Origin: DASQFQ01 sp963805525
GTDB lineage: Bacteria; Actinomycetota; Thermoleophilia; Solirubrobacterales; Solirubrobacteraceae
Direction: 5' to 3'
Assembly: GCA_963805525.1 (NCBI GenBank)
Contig: CAWDUT010000007.1
Location: 62,001-126,000, forward strand
DNA: 64,000 nucleotides
Positions 16,716 through 39,855 of the stretch are shown in pieces. The translations under genes were made by a program, and so were the position numbers. How positions within the stretch are numbered: the stretch's first letter is position 1; every line of letters starts with the position of its first letter. Below the pieces are notes generated by a model. It was not told the DNA's origin, did not search any database, and saw only the letters and a list, made by a program, of their open reading frames with translations.

Positions 16716-17341
16716 GCCGGCTCGGCGGCTGGAGGGCGGGGCCGCCCGCGATCGTGATCACCCACTTGGGCTCGGAGCGCCACCAGCCCGACGTGACCGG
16801 CGCGTCGTCGCCCCAGCGGACGGAGAAGCGGTGCCAGTCGCCGCCGCCGGCGGCGCGCAGCACGACCTCCGCGCGGCGGACGTCGAGCCGCAGGCCCTCG
16901 CGGCGGACCTTGGCGGCCGCCTCCCGCGCCGACCACAGCAGGTTGGCGAGCCGGTCGCGCTCGCCGCCCGCGCGCCGCGCGATGAGCGCCTGCTCGCGCG
17001 GCGTCATCCACTCGCGTACGAAGGCGGGGCTGCGCGGCTCGACCAGCTCGAGGTCGCACCCGACCGCGTCCGGCGCCGCGAGCACGGCGGCCACGGCGCG
17101 ACCCTCGCGGTGGCTGAGCGAGACCGAGACCGGCGCCCGAAGCTCGTCGATCCACGCCTCGGGTGCGCCGTCCGGCGCGGCCAGGATCTCGATCCGCGCC
17201 GGGTCGGTACCCAGCTGCGCGGCGACCGCGGCCTTCGCCGTCCAGCGGCCGAGGCGCCAGTCGTCGCGGCGCTTGGGGACGTGCAGGCCGGCGAGCACGG
17301 TGCGCTCGCGGGTGCCGAGCCAGCCGTCGCCGGGCGGGACG

Positions 17342-22864
<5,523 letters not shown>

Positions 22865-22865
22865 G

Positions 22866-31384
<8,519 letters not shown>

Positions 31385-31385
31385 G

Positions 31386-33044
31386 TCAGCGCCGCTTGCG
31401 CGCGTAGAGCGCCTCGGTGACGGCCTGGAGATCGTCGAGCAGCCCGCCCTGCGCGCGATGGATCTCCGCGATGCCGAGCTTCTGCTCGAGGTCGCCGAGG
31501 TCGCCGCCGTCGGCCCCCGCCACCCAGCGCACGGCCTCGCTCGCGACCCTCAGCGCGACGTTGCGCGCGTTCACGCGGCTCGCCGCGGCGAGCGGCACGG
31601 GCTTGAGGCGGCGCGCCGCCTTCGGGTGCAGCTCCTTGGCGGTCGCCCGCTGCGCCTGCCGGGCCAGCGCGCCGGCGCCCTCGGCCAGCGCGATCAGCTC
31701 GCCGAGGCGCAGCAGCACGTGCTGGTTGCGCGTGAGCTTCTGGACGCGGCAGCGCTCGAGCAGCTCGGCCAGCGCGTGCTGGGCGAGCGCGGCGACGCCG
31801 GCGCCGACGTCGGGGTGCTCGGCGTGCAGCGCCTCGAGCTCGCGGGCTCGCGCGTGGTAGTAGTCGCCGCCGCTCTTGAGGTGCTCCTGCCAGCGGCCGC
31901 GCGCGATCGTCATCTCCATGATCTCCGAGGTGCCCTCGTAGATCCGCGTGATCCGGACGTCGCGCTTGATCTTCTCGACCATGTAGTCGTGCGTGTAGCC
32001 GTAGCCGCCGTGGGCCTGGATCGCCGCGTCGGCGGCGTCGTCGCCGGCCTCGCTGGCGAGGTACTTGGCGATCGCCCCTTCGACGTTGAGCGAGCCCTCG
32101 CCGGCGTCGATGCGCGCCGCGGTCTCCTCGATCGCCGCGCGTGACGCCTCGAGCGCGATCGCGTGCGGCGTGATCAGCTTGTGGGTGTAGCCCGGCTTCT
32201 CGGACAGCGGGCCGCCGGCCTGGATGCGCTTGCGCGAGTAGTCGATCGCGCGGTCGAGCGCCGCCCAGCCGGCGCCGAGCCCGAAGGCGGCGACCATCAG
32301 CCGGGTGTAGCCGAACACCTGCTGGGCCTGGACGAGGCCCTGGCCCTCGACGCCGCCGATCAACCGGTCGGCGTCGACGTACACGTCGCTGAGGAAGAGC
32401 GCCGCCGTGTTGCTGAGGCGGATCCCGTGCTTGTCCTCGTGCGCGCCGTGCGTGAAGCCCTCGACGCCGGCGTCGACCACGAACCAGCTCGGGCCGCCGG
32501 GCGCCATCGCGAGCACGGTGTAGAGGTCCGCCACGCCGCCGTTGGAGATCCACTGCTTGGTGCCGCTGATCCGGTAGCCGGTGGTGGATCCGTTGTCGCC
32601 GACCGGCTGGGCGGTCGTCTTGAGCGCGGCGAGGTCGCTGCCCGCCTCGGGCTCGGTCGCGCCGTAGGCGAACAGGCTGCCGTCCTTGGCGATCTTGCCC
32701 ATGTACTTGGCCTTCTGCTCCTCCGTGCCGCCGACCCGGATCGGGTCGCTGCCGAGGAACGTGGCGAGCTCGGAGGTCGCGAGCCCGAGGTCGATCGCCG
32801 CCATCCGCTCGCAGATCCGGTAGACGTCGAACGCGCCGCCGCCCATGCCGCCGTACTCGAAGGGGACGAACAGGAGCTGGATCCCGAGCTCGTCGCCGGA
32901 AGACATCCGGCGCACGATCTCCTCCGGGAACTCGTCCTTCTCGTCGAGCTCGATCAGCAGCGAGTCGGGCAGCTCACGGGCTGCGAACTCGTCGATCGAC
33001 GACAGCGCGACCTTCAACGTCTCAGGCTTCAGCTCGTTGGCCAC
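31386..33044 (-). CDS. Acyl-CoA dehydrogenase
   Basis: A 552-residue FAD-dependent acyl-CoA dehydrogenase. Family landmarks are FAYGATEPEAGSDLAALKT, ISGTKQWISNGGVADLY, a GYTRLMVAAFGLG helix, YLASEAGDDAADAAIQAHGGYGYTHDY and VRITRIYEGTSEIMEM, in which the Glu of YEGTSE is the usual catalytic-base region. A helical C-terminal extension of about 150 residues resembles very-long-chain or DUF-type ACADs. The GTG at 33044 is chosen because GGGGAG precedes it and MANELKPETL-like N-termini fit; the frame stays open to 33266 but would cross the operator region. First gene of the lipid operon. Electrons would go to the divergent ETF. Confidence 0.9.
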   Translation of the reverse strand: MANELKPETLKVALSSIDEFAARELPDSLLIELDEKDEFPEEIVRRMSSGDELGIQLLFVPFEYGGMGGGAFDVYRICERMAAIDLGLATSELATFLGSDPIRVGGTEEQKAKYMGKIAKDGSLFAYGATEPEAGSDLAALKTTAQPVGDNGSTTGYRISGTKQWISNGGVADLYTVLAMAPGGPSWFVVDAGVEGFTHGAHEDKHGIRLSNTAALFLSDVYVDADRLIGGVEGQGLVQAQQVFGYTRLMVAAFGLGAGWAALDRAIDYSRKRIQAGGPLSEKPGYTHKLITPHAIALEASRAAIEETAARIDAGEGSLNVEGAIAKYLASEAGDDAADAAIQAHGGYGYTHDYMVEKIKRDVRITRIYEGTSEIMEMTIARGRWQEHLKSGGDYYHARARELEALHAEHPDVGAGVAALAQHALAELLERCRVQKLTRNQHVLLRLGELIALAEGAGALARQAQRATAKELHPKAARRLKPVPLAAASRVNARNVALRVASEAVRWVAGADGGDLGDLEQKLGIAEIHRAQGGLLDDLQAVTEALYARKRR

Positions 33045-33090
33045 TGGACTCCCCGTCCTCAAAGTGCGGATCCCGTCAGCCTGATCCGGT

Positions 33091-33155
33091 GAGCGCTCGT
33101 ATCCATCAGCCCCTTGCCCACGTGGCGAGGGGGAGAAGTACGGATACGAGCGCTC
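33091..33155. promoter_or_regulatory. Inverted-repeat operator between lipid operon and etfBA
   Basis: A perfect 14-bp inverted repeat: GAGCGCTCGTATCC (33091-33104) and its reverse complement (33142-33155), 37 nt apart. Each arm contains the palindrome GAGCGCTC. It lies in the divergent intergenic region, 47 nt from the acyl-CoA dehydrogenase start and 52 nt from etfB. A dual operator for a TetR/FadR-like regulator is plausible; no such regulator gene is adjacent. Confidence 0.7.
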
Positions 33156-33206
33156 AGCAGCGCGCGTAAGGTCGGCGCGAGTCACGCAATCGACGAGGAG
33201 CGACCT

Positions 33207-33977
33207 ATGCACATCGCGGTCGCAGTACGGCTGATGCCGAAAGCGGGCGACGAGCTCGAGGTCCAACCCGGCGACACGGATATCGATCGGGAGCTCGTCG
33301 AGATGGTGATCAGCGAGTTCGACGACCAGGCGCTCGAGGAGGCCGTCCTGATCAAGGAGGCCACCGGCGCCACCGTCACCGCGGTCGGGATCCGCGCCGA
33401 GGGGGTCGAGCAGGCCCTCGAGGTCGCGTACGCGCGCGGCGCGGACCGGCTGGTCGTCGTCGACGCCGGCGAGCTCGATCCTTACGACTCGAGGACGGCG
33501 GCGCTGGCGTTCGCGGAGGCGTTCCGCTCGCTCGCCCCCGACCTCGTGCTCACCGGCGTCCAGACGCCGACCGACCTGTTCGGCCAGACCGTGCCCTACC
33601 TCGCGGCCGAGCTCGGCTGGCCGCAGACCAACGTCGTCGTCGGGGTCAGCCTCGAGGGCGGCGCGGCGCGCGTCGTGCAGGAGTACGCCGGCGGGCGCCT
33701 CGCGGTGCTGGAGCTGCCGCTGCCGGCCGTGGTCGGCGTCCAGTCTGCCAGCGCGCCGCCGCGCTACGTCTCGATGGGCCGCCTGCGTCAGGCCATGACG
33801 GAGGCAAGCCCCGAGCCGCTCGCGGTCAGCGTGACCGCGCCCGCCGCGGCGCCCGCGCTCGTGTCGCTCGCCCGCCCGGAGTCACAGGCCGGCGCGACGA
33901 TGCTCGAGGGCGACGCCGAGGAGATCGCGGCGCAGATCGTCGGTGTCCTTCGCGAACAGGGAGCTCTGGTGAGCTGA
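33207..33977 (+). CDS. etfB: Electron transfer flavoprotein subunit beta
   Basis: A 256-residue EtfB. It starts MHIAVAVRLMPKAGDELEV, has the conserved DQALEEAVLIKEATGATVT and the family motif PDLVLTGVQTPTDLFGQTVPYLAAELGWPQ. It binds AMP and docks the acyl-CoA dehydrogenase flavin. RBS GAGGAG at 33194-33199. Its stop codon overlaps the etfA start (TGATG). It is divergent from the acyl-CoA dehydrogenase across the inverted repeat, suggesting joint control. Confidence 0.93.
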   Translation: MHIAVAVRLMPKAGDELEVQPGDTDIDRELVEMVISEFDDQALEEAVLIKEATGATVTAVGIRAEGVEQALEVAYARGADRLVVVDAGELDPYDSRTAALAFAEAFRSLAPDLVLTGVQTPTDLFGQTVPYLAAELGWPQTNVVVGVSLEGGAARVVQEYAGGRLAVLELPLPAVVGVQSASAPPRYVSMGRLRQAMTEASPEPLAVSVTAPAAAPALVSLARPESQAGATMLEGDAEEIAAQIVGVLREQGALVS

Positions 33978-34918
33978 TGGGTGACGTCCTCGTCTATATG
34001 GATCCATCCGTCAACGGCCGGCTGCTCGCGTTCGCGCGGCCGCTCGCCGACGCCGCCGGGGGCGCGCTGGTCGCGCTCGTGGCCGGCAGCGAGCCGTGCA
34101 GCGCCGATGACGTGCTCGGCGCCGCCGACGTCGTGCTCGAGGTCACGCACCCCGCGCTCTCGCCCTACGTCCCGGAGGCGCACCAGGCGGTGCTCGCCGC
34201 GGCGATCGCGGAGCGCTCGCCCGACCTGGTGCTGGTCGAGAACACCACCCACGGCTACGACGTCGCCGCCGCGGCGGCGGCCGCCGCCGGCCTGCCGTTC
34301 GTCGGCTACTGCGTCGGCGCGTCGCTCGCGGGCGGCGAGGTCGAGGCGGTCAGCGGCGTCTACGGGGGGCAGCTGCACGCCACCTCGCGCACGTCGCTGC
34401 CGGCGGTGCTCGCGGTCAACTCGACCGCGCTGCACGCGGAGCCCTCGCCCACGGGCGCGGGCGAGCGCGTGCAGATGGCGCCGCCGCCCGAGCTCGACAG
34501 CCTGCGCACGCGCTACGTCGAGGCGGTCGAGCCGCCCGACGAGGGCGTCGACCTCACCGCCGCGGACATGATCGTCTGCGTCGGCCGCGGGATCGGCGGC
34601 GCCGAGAACATCGAGCTCGCCGAGGACCTGGCCTCCGCGCTGGGCGCGGAGCTCGCGGCCTCACGGCCGGTCGTCGACTCGGGCTGGCTGCCGAAGACGC
34701 GGCAGGTCGGGAAGTCGGGCGCGCACGTGACGCCCAAGCTGTACCTCGCGCTCGGCGTCTCCGGCGCCCCCGAGCACGTCGAGGGCATGCAGGGCGCCGA
34801 GCTGATCATCGCCGTGAACTCGGATCCCGGCGCGGCGATCTTCAACGTCGCCCACTACGGAGCGGTCGCCGACCTCTTCGACGTCGCCGACGAGCTGACG
34901 ACCCTCGTCGAGGGCTAG
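33977..34918 (+). CDS. etfA: Electron transfer flavoprotein subunit alpha
   Basis: A 313-residue EtfA. The C-terminal FAD-binding part has IVCVGRGIGGAENIELAEDLA, RPVVDSGWLPKTRQVGKSG, VTPKLYLALGVSGAPEHVEGM and AVNSDPGAAIFNVAHYGAVAD, all classical ETF-alpha motifs. It forms a heterodimer with EtfB. It ends convergently with etfD, overlapping stop codons by 4 bp. Confidence 0.95.
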   Translation: MGDVLVYMDPSVNGRLLAFARPLADAAGGALVALVAGSEPCSADDVLGAADVVLEVTHPALSPYVPEAHQAVLAAAIAERSPDLVLVENTTHGYDVAAAAAAAAGLPFVGYCVGASLAGGEVEAVSGVYGGQLHATSRTSLPAVLAVNSTALHAEPSPTGAGERVQMAPPPELDSLRTRYVEAVEPPDEGVDLTAADMIVCVGRGIGGAENIELAEDLASALGAELAASRPVVDSGWLPKTRQVGKSGAHVTPKLYLALGVSGAPEHVEGMQGAELIIAVNSDPGAAIFNVAHYGAVADLFDVADELTTLVEG

Positions 34919-36867
34919 GAGAGCGGGGCGCCGGCCTCGGCTTCGGCCGAGGCCAGCGCCCGCTCGACCAGCGCGGTCAGCTCCGCCACCTCGAAGTCGG
35001 CGCCGACGACCTTGACGGCGTCGGAGTACATCGCCAGGTCCTTGGGGCAGCTGACGAGGAAGTAGTCGAGGTGGCCGAGCGCCTGCGCCTCGCGGATCCG
35101 CTGCTCGCTCGGGCGCTCGCCGGCGTCCGGGTCGTCGGCCATCCACATCCGCCCGCCGCCGGCGCCGCAGCAGAACGTCTCGACGCCGTGGCGCGGCATC
35201 TCGACGAGCTCGGCCCCGGTCGCCTCGATCAGCGCCCGCGGCGCCTCCGTGATGCGGTTGTAGCGCGCGAGGTAGCAGGGGTCGTGGTAGGTCACGCGCG
35301 TGCCGGTGAGCGGCGTGCGCAGGTTCAGCACGCCGCGCGCGACGAGGTCGGCGAACAGCTCGGTGTAGTGGTAGACCGGCTTGTCGAGCCCGTACTGCGG
35401 ATACTCGTTGCGCAGCGTGTTGAGCGAGTGCGGGTCGGTGGTGAAGATCGCCTCGTACTCCGCTTCGCCGAGCGCGCCCAGGTTCTGTTCGACCAGCAGC
35501 TCGAACAGGCCCTCCTCGCCGATCCGGCGCACGTCGTTGCCGCTGTTGCGCTCGCCCTCGTAGAGCAGGCCGAACGACACGCCGGCGTCGTGCAGGACGC
35601 GCGCGACGGTCTGCGAGGCGACCTGGACGCGCTCGTCGAACGACGCGAAGTCGCCGACGAACCACACGTACTGGACCGGCTCCTTGCGCGCGTCGGGGAT
35701 CTTGAAGTCGAGGCCGCGCGTCCAGCGCGCGCGCATGCGCGACGACTTGCCGTACGAGTTGCCCTGGCTCGCGTAGTTCTGCAGCGTCTTCTGCAGCAGC
35801 GGGTCCATGTCGCCCTGGTCGACGAGCTCGCGGCGCAGGTCGACGATCGTCGGCACGTGCTCGATCCCGACCGGGCACGCCTCGACGCAGGCCATGCACG
35901 TGGTACACGCCCACAGGACGTCGTCGGGGATCGGCCTGCCGTTGCCGTTGTCCTCGCGGTCGTAGAGCTGGTCGCGGAGGTCGAGGATCAGCTGCCGCGG
36001 CGCGAGCGGCGAGCCGGCGGCGGTCGCCGGGCAGACGTCCGTGCAGCGCCCGCACTCGGTGCACGTGTACGCGTCGAGCACCTGCTTCCAGTTGAGGTCG
36101 TCGAGCGAGTGGATACCCGCGCGGCCCTCGCCGGGCGGGTCGAGCGCCGCCACCGGCGCGGCCGGCACGTGCGTGATCGCCAGCGGCCGCTCCGCGCTGC
36201 GCGGCGGCAGCTTGGCGAAGAACAGGTTGGGGATCGCGGTGATGATGTGGAAGTGCTTGCTCAGCGGCAGCAGGCACAGGAAGACCAGGATCGTGACGTT
36301 GTGCAGCCACCATCCGGCGTCGCTGACGGTGTCGCCGCCGGCGTCGTAGAGCAGCCCGCCGACCACGACGAACAGGATCAGGAAGAGGATCAGGACGCCC
36401 TCCCAGTGGGGCGTGTCACGGAAGCGCTGCTCGGCTGGGCGGGTGCCGCGCAGCCGCGCGGTATGCGCGATCAGCCGCCGGTAGAGCATGTAGCCGACGC
36501 CGACGATCACCGCCACCTCGACCACCGTGCGGGCGATCAGGAAGGGCTGGTCGAGCAGCTGGCCGTCCCCGAGCCCCGGCAGGTGCCAGCCCGCGTCGAA
36601 GGTCCGGCCGAACAGCGTCACGACCTCCAGCAGGAGGACGACGAACCCCCAGAAGATGAGCGCGTGCATGATCCCGGCGGGCTGCTCGCCGGAGAGGAAC
36701 TTGCGCTGGCCCACCCCGTACACGAGCGCGCGCTTGAGCCGCTCGGGGATGCGGTCGAGCCGGCCGGCGGGCTGCGCGGCGAACAGGCGCCGCGCGCGCA
36801 CGGCGATGATCCCCCCGAAGACGAGGAGCCCGAGCGCCCAGAGGATCGGGAACGCGACGTGGCTCAC
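34915..36867 (-). CDS. etfD: Membrane ETF:menaquinone oxidoreductase, Fe-S/CCG type
   Basis: A protein of about 650 residues that resembles mycobacterial EtfD. About five TM helices lie in the first 250 residues (a NarI-like heme b membrane domain, for example PILWALGLLVFGGIIAV and GVLILFLILFVVVGGLLY), followed by two [4Fe-4S] motifs (CTECGRCTDVCP and CTTCMACVEACP). Two CCG/HdrD-type cysteine domains follow (TYHDPCYLARYN and ETFCCGAGGGRMWM). It would pass electrons from ETF to menaquinone. GTG 36867 is chosen because the -10 GAGAGT ends 7 nt upstream; ATG 36882 is the alternative. It is convergent with etfA yet carries the stress-type promoter. Confidence 0.88.
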   Translation of the reverse strand: MSHVAFPILWALGLLVFGGIIAVRARRLFAAQPAGRLDRIPERLKRALVYGVGQRKFLSGEQPAGIMHALIFWGFVVLLLEVVTLFGRTFDAGWHLPGLGDGQLLDQPFLIARTVVEVAVIVGVGYMLYRRLIAHTARLRGTRPAEQRFRDTPHWEGVLILFLILFVVVGGLLYDAGGDTVSDAGWWLHNVTILVFLCLLPLSKHFHIITAIPNLFFAKLPPRSAERPLAITHVPAAPVAALDPPGEGRAGIHSLDDLNWKQVLDAYTCTECGRCTDVCPATAAGSPLAPRQLILDLRDQLYDREDNGNGRPIPDDVLWACTTCMACVEACPVGIEHVPTIVDLRRELVDQGDMDPLLQKTLQNYASQGNSYGKSSRMRARWTRGLDFKIPDARKEPVQYVWFVGDFASFDERVQVASQTVARVLHDAGVSFGLLYEGERNSGNDVRRIGEEGLFELLVEQNLGALGEAEYEAIFTTDPHSLNTLRNEYPQYGLDKPVYHYTELFADLVARGVLNLRTPLTGTRVTYHDPCYLARYNRITEAPRALIEATGAELVEMPRHGVETFCCGAGGGRMWMADDPDAGERPSEQRIREAQALGHLDYFLVSCPKDLAMYSDAVKVVGADFEVAELTALVERALASAEAEAGAPLS

Positions 36868-36874
36868 TGACGGC

Positions 36875-36940
36875 ACTCTCATCGATCGCTTCCGCGCGGT
36901 CAACGGGCACCTGCCGCGCCGCGAGTGCGGGGAACTACGG
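36875..36940 (-). promoter_or_regulatory. Shared-architecture promoter of etfD
   Basis: Minus strand: CCGTAGTTC (36940-36932), 26 nt, CGTTG in the -35-like slot, 20 nt, GAGAGT (36880-36875), 7 nt, GTG at 36867. The -10 overlaps the alternative ATG at 36882, which argues for the GTG start. Confidence 0.55.
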
Positions 36941-36992
36941 TCCCGCGTGGGCGGGCCGCACGGATGGCGGGCAAGCGTTCGCCCGCGAGGGT
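36932..36992 (+). promoter_or_regulatory. Shared-architecture promoter of the POR operon
   Basis: GAACTACGG (36932-36940), 21 nt, GGATG (36962-36966), 20 nt, GAGGGT (36987-36992), 7 nt, GTG at 37000. It implies a leaderless mRNA and uses the same 9-mer as etfD. Confidence 0.75.
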
Positions 36993-36999
36993 TCACCAC

Positions 37000-37557
37000 G
37001 TGTTCGCAGTCCGCATCCACGGCCGCGGCGGCCAGGGCGTCGTCACGGCGGCCGAGCTCCTCGCGCTCGCCGCGTTCCTCGAGGAGCGCCACGCGCAGGC
37101 GTTCCCGAGCTTCGGCTCGGAGCGCACCGGCGCGCCGGTCGTCTCCTTCTGCCGCATCGACGACCGGCCCATCCGCGTCCGCGAGCCGATCATGGAGCCC
37201 GACGCGCTGATCATCCAGGACCCGACGCTCCTGCATCAGGTCGACGTCTTCGGCGGGATGCGGCCCCGCGGCGCCGTGCTGATCAACACCGGCCGCACGC
37301 CGGAGGAGCTCGGCCTCGGCGACCTCGACTTCGACATGCTCGCCGTGCCGGCCTCCGAGCTCGCGCGGGAGCACGTCGGCCGGCCGCTCCCGAACGCGGC
37401 GCTGCTCGGCGGCTTCGCCGCGCTGTGCGGCATCGTCTCGCTCGAGTCGGTCACGACCGCGATCGGCGCGCGCTTCCCGCGGGCGATCGCCAAGGGGAAC
37501 ATCGAGGCCGCGGTCGCGGCGCACGACCTCGTGGTGGGAGCACGGCATGCCGCTTAA
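37000..37557 (+). CDS. porG: 2-oxoacid:ferredoxin oxidoreductase gamma subunit
   Basis: A 185-residue gamma-type subunit of pyruvate (or 2-oxoisovalerate) ferredoxin oxidoreductase. It starts VFAVRIHGRGGQGVVTAAEL, the canonical N-terminus, and contains SFGSERTGAPVVSFCRIDD. GTG 37000 is preferred over the ATG at 36925 for this reason and because the -10 lies 7 nt upstream. It overlaps the alpha gene by 11 nt. The full operon is gamma, alpha, beta, flavoprotein-ferredoxin and PPDK. Confidence 0.9.
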   Translation: MFAVRIHGRGGQGVVTAAELLALAAFLEERHAQAFPSFGSERTGAPVVSFCRIDDRPIRVREPIMEPDALIIQDPTLLHQVDVFGGMRPRGAVLINTGRTPEELGLGDLDFDMLAVPASELAREHVGRPLPNAALLGGFAALCGIVSLESVTTAIGARFPRAIAKGNIEAAVAAHDLVVGARHAA

Positions 37558-38803
37558 GCAGATGGAGGGCTCGCGCGCGGTCGCCGAGACCGTCGCGCTG
37601 TGCCGCCCCGAGGTCATCCCGGCCTATCCGATCTCGCCCCAGACGCACATCGTCGAGGCGCTCTCCGGGCTCGTCAGGACCGGCGAGCTGGCGCCCTGCG
37701 AGTACGTCAACGTCGAGTCCGAGTTCGCCGCCATGTCGGTCGCGATCGGCGCGTCGGCCACCGGCGCCCGCACCTACACGGCGACCGCGAGCCAGGGCCT
37801 GCTGTTCATGGTCGAGGCGCTCTACAACGCCTCGGGCCTCGGCCTGCCGATCGTGATGACGGTGGCCAACCGCGCCATCGGGGCGCCGATCAACATCTGG
37901 AACGACCACTCGGACTCGATGTCGCAGCGCGACTCGGGCTGGATCCAGCTCTACGCGGAGACGAACCAGGAGGCCGCGGACCTGCACATCCAGGCCTTCC
38001 GGCTCGCCGAGCAGCTCTCGATCCCGGTCATGGTCTGCATGGACGGCTTCATTCTCACGCACGCGTTCGAGCGCGTGGAGCTGCCGACGCAGGAGCAGGT
38101 CGACGCGTTCCTCCCGCCGTTCGAGCCGCGCCAGGTCCTCGACCCGGCCGAGCCGGTGTCGATCGGTGCGATGGTCGGGCCCGAGGCGTTCACCGAGGTC
38201 CGGTACCTCATGCACGCCAAGCAGATCCTCGCGCTCGACGCGATCCCGGTGCTGGCCGACGAGTTCGCACAGGCCTTCGGCCGCGAGTCGGGCGGGCTCG
38301 TGCGCGGCTACCGTGCCGACGACGCCGAGACCGTCGTCGTGGCGCTCGGCTCCGTGCTCGGCACGATCGAGGACGTCATCGACGAGCTGCGCGACGAGGG
38401 CGTCTCGATCGGCGCCGTCGCGGTCAAGTGCTTCCGCCCGTGGCCGTACGACGAGATCCGCGCGGCGCTCGCCGGCGCGAAGCGCGTCGTCGTGATCGAG
38501 AAGGCGTTCGCCGTCGGCGCCGGCGGCATCGTCGGCCAGAACGTCCGGCTCGCGCTGTCGGGGCTGACGCCCACGGTCTACGACGTCGTCGCCGGGCTCG
38601 GCGGCCGGCCGATCACCAAGGCCTCGCTGCACCGGCTGTTCGGCGACGCGCTCGCGGACACGCTCGGGCGGCTGACGTTCCTGGACCTCAACACCGAGCT
38701 GGTCGCGCGCGAGCTCGAGCGGATGGGCGCGGACCCCCGCTCCGGCCCGCACGCCGAGAACATGCTGCGCGACATCGGCACGGTCGCGGCGGGGCCGGTC
38801 TGA
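37547..38803 (+). CDS. porA: 2-oxoacid (pyruvate):ferredoxin oxidoreductase alpha subunit
   Basis: A 418-residue PorA-type subunit. It opens with EGSRAVAETVALCRPEVIPA then YPISPQTHIVE, the conserved substrate/TPP motif, and has TATASQGLLFMVEALYNASG and NRAIGAPINIWNDHSDSMSQ. C-terminal domain II follows (VVALGSVLGTIEDVIDELRD). Together with beta it interconverts pyruvate, CoA and oxidised ferredoxin with acetyl-CoA and CO2. Pyruvate specificity is favoured by the sequence and by the PPDK gene in the operon, but not proved. Confidence 0.9.
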   Translation: MPLKQMEGSRAVAETVALCRPEVIPAYPISPQTHIVEALSGLVRTGELAPCEYVNVESEFAAMSVAIGASATGARTYTATASQGLLFMVEALYNASGLGLPIVMTVANRAIGAPINIWNDHSDSMSQRDSGWIQLYAETNQEAADLHIQAFRLAEQLSIPVMVCMDGFILTHAFERVELPTQEQVDAFLPPFEPRQVLDPAEPVSIGAMVGPEAFTEVRYLMHAKQILALDAIPVLADEFAQAFGRESGGLVRGYRADDAETVVVALGSVLGTIEDVIDELRDEGVSIGAVAVKCFRPWPYDEIRAALAGAKRVVVIEKAFAVGAGGIVGQNVRLALSGLTPTVYDVVAGLGGRPITKASLHRLFGDALADTLGRLTFLDLNTELVARELERMGADPRSGPHAENMLRDIGTVAAGPV

Positions 38804-39855
38804 TGCCCCACCAGCCGATCAAGTTCTTCCAGACCGGCTCGTTCGCGGTCGGCGGCCATCTGCTCAAGGACGACGAGCGCTCGGTCCAGTCCGACCCCGC
38901 GCGCTCAAACACGCTCACCTCCGGCCACCGCGCCTGCCAGGGCTGCGGTGAGGCGCTCGGCGCCCGCTTCGCGCTCGACGCCGCGATGCGCGCGTCGCAG
39001 GGGCAGATGATCGCCGCCAACGCGACCGGCTGCCTGGAGGTCTTCTCGACGCCGTTTCCCGAGACCTCGTGGCAGCTCCCGTGGATCCACTCGCTGTTCG
39101 GCAACGCGCCGGCCGTCTCCACTGGGATCGCCGCGGCGCTCAAGGCCAAGGGCCGCACCGACGTCCGCGTCGTCGGCCAGGGCGGCGACGGCGGCACGGT
39201 CGACATCGGCTTCGGCTGCCTGTCGGGCATGTTCGAGCGCAACGACGACGTGCTCTACATCTGTTACGACAACGAGGGCTACATGAACACCGGCGTGCAG
39301 CGCTCGGCCGCGACGCCGCCGGCCGCCCGCACGACCACGACGCCCGCCGTCGGACCCAACCCCGGCAACGACTTCGGCCAGGGCAAGAGCGCGCCGCTGA
39401 TCGCGATGGCGCACGAGATCCCCTACGTGGCGACCGCGACGGTCGCCGACCTGCGCGACCTCGAGGCCAAGGTCGAGTACGCGATGGGCATGCACGGCGC
39501 GCGCTACATCCACGTGCTCGTCACCTGCCCGCTGGGCTGGGGCTGCGACGCGAGCCAGACCGTCCAGGTCGCGCGGCTCGCCGCGGAGAGCGGCCTGTTC
39601 CCGGTCTTCGAGGCCGAGGACGGCGACGTCACGAGCGTGTCGAAGATTCGCCGGCAGGTGCCGGTCGAGAAGTACCTCGAGACGCAGAAGCGCTACGCCC
39701 ACCTGTTCAAGCCCGAGCGCCGTGACGATGTCATCGCCGCTCTGCAGGCGCGGGCCGACCGCAATATCCGTCGTTTCGGCCTAATAGACGGGCCGGATGC
39801 CCGGCCCCTACATCAGAACGCGGGCCGGATGCCCCGCGGAGGTGACCCAAACTGA
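38803..39855 (+). CDS. porB: 2-oxoacid (pyruvate):ferredoxin oxidoreductase beta subunit
   Basis: A 350-residue TPP-binding subunit. A proximal [4Fe-4S] ligand set begins at HRACQGCGEALGARF, the TPP motif is GQGGDGGTVDIGFG with YDNEGYMNTG, and a fourth Cys lies in TCPLGWGCD. The start overlaps the alpha stop (TGATG) and the stop overlaps the next gene in the same way, so subunit synthesis is coupled. Confidence 0.92.
   Translation: MPHQPIKFFQTGSFAVGGHLLKDDERSVQSDPARSNTLTSGHRACQGCGEALGARFALDAAMRASQGQMIAANATGCLEVFSTPFPETSWQLPWIHSLFGNAPAVSTGIAAALKAKGRTDVRVVGQGGDGGTVDIGFGCLSGMFERNDDVLYICYDNEGYMNTGVQRSAATPPAARTTTTPAVGPNPGNDFGQGKSAPLIAMAHEIPYVATATVADLRDLEAKVEYAMGMHGARYIHVLVTCPLGWGCDASQTVQVARLAAESGLFPVFEAEDGDVTSVSKIRRQVPVEKYLETQKRYAHLFKPERRDDVIAALQARADRNIRRFGLIDGPDARPLHQNAGRMPRGGDPN

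Noticed and set aside
33135..33143. GAAGTACGG upstream of etfB as a further regulon site
   Set aside because: At 21 nt downstream there is CGTAA and no acceptable -10; it overlaps the inverted repeat instead.
33045..33266. N-terminal extension of the acyl-CoA dehydrogenase to 33266
   Set aside because: Would cross the operator and overlap the etfB start; the added residues do not look like the family.
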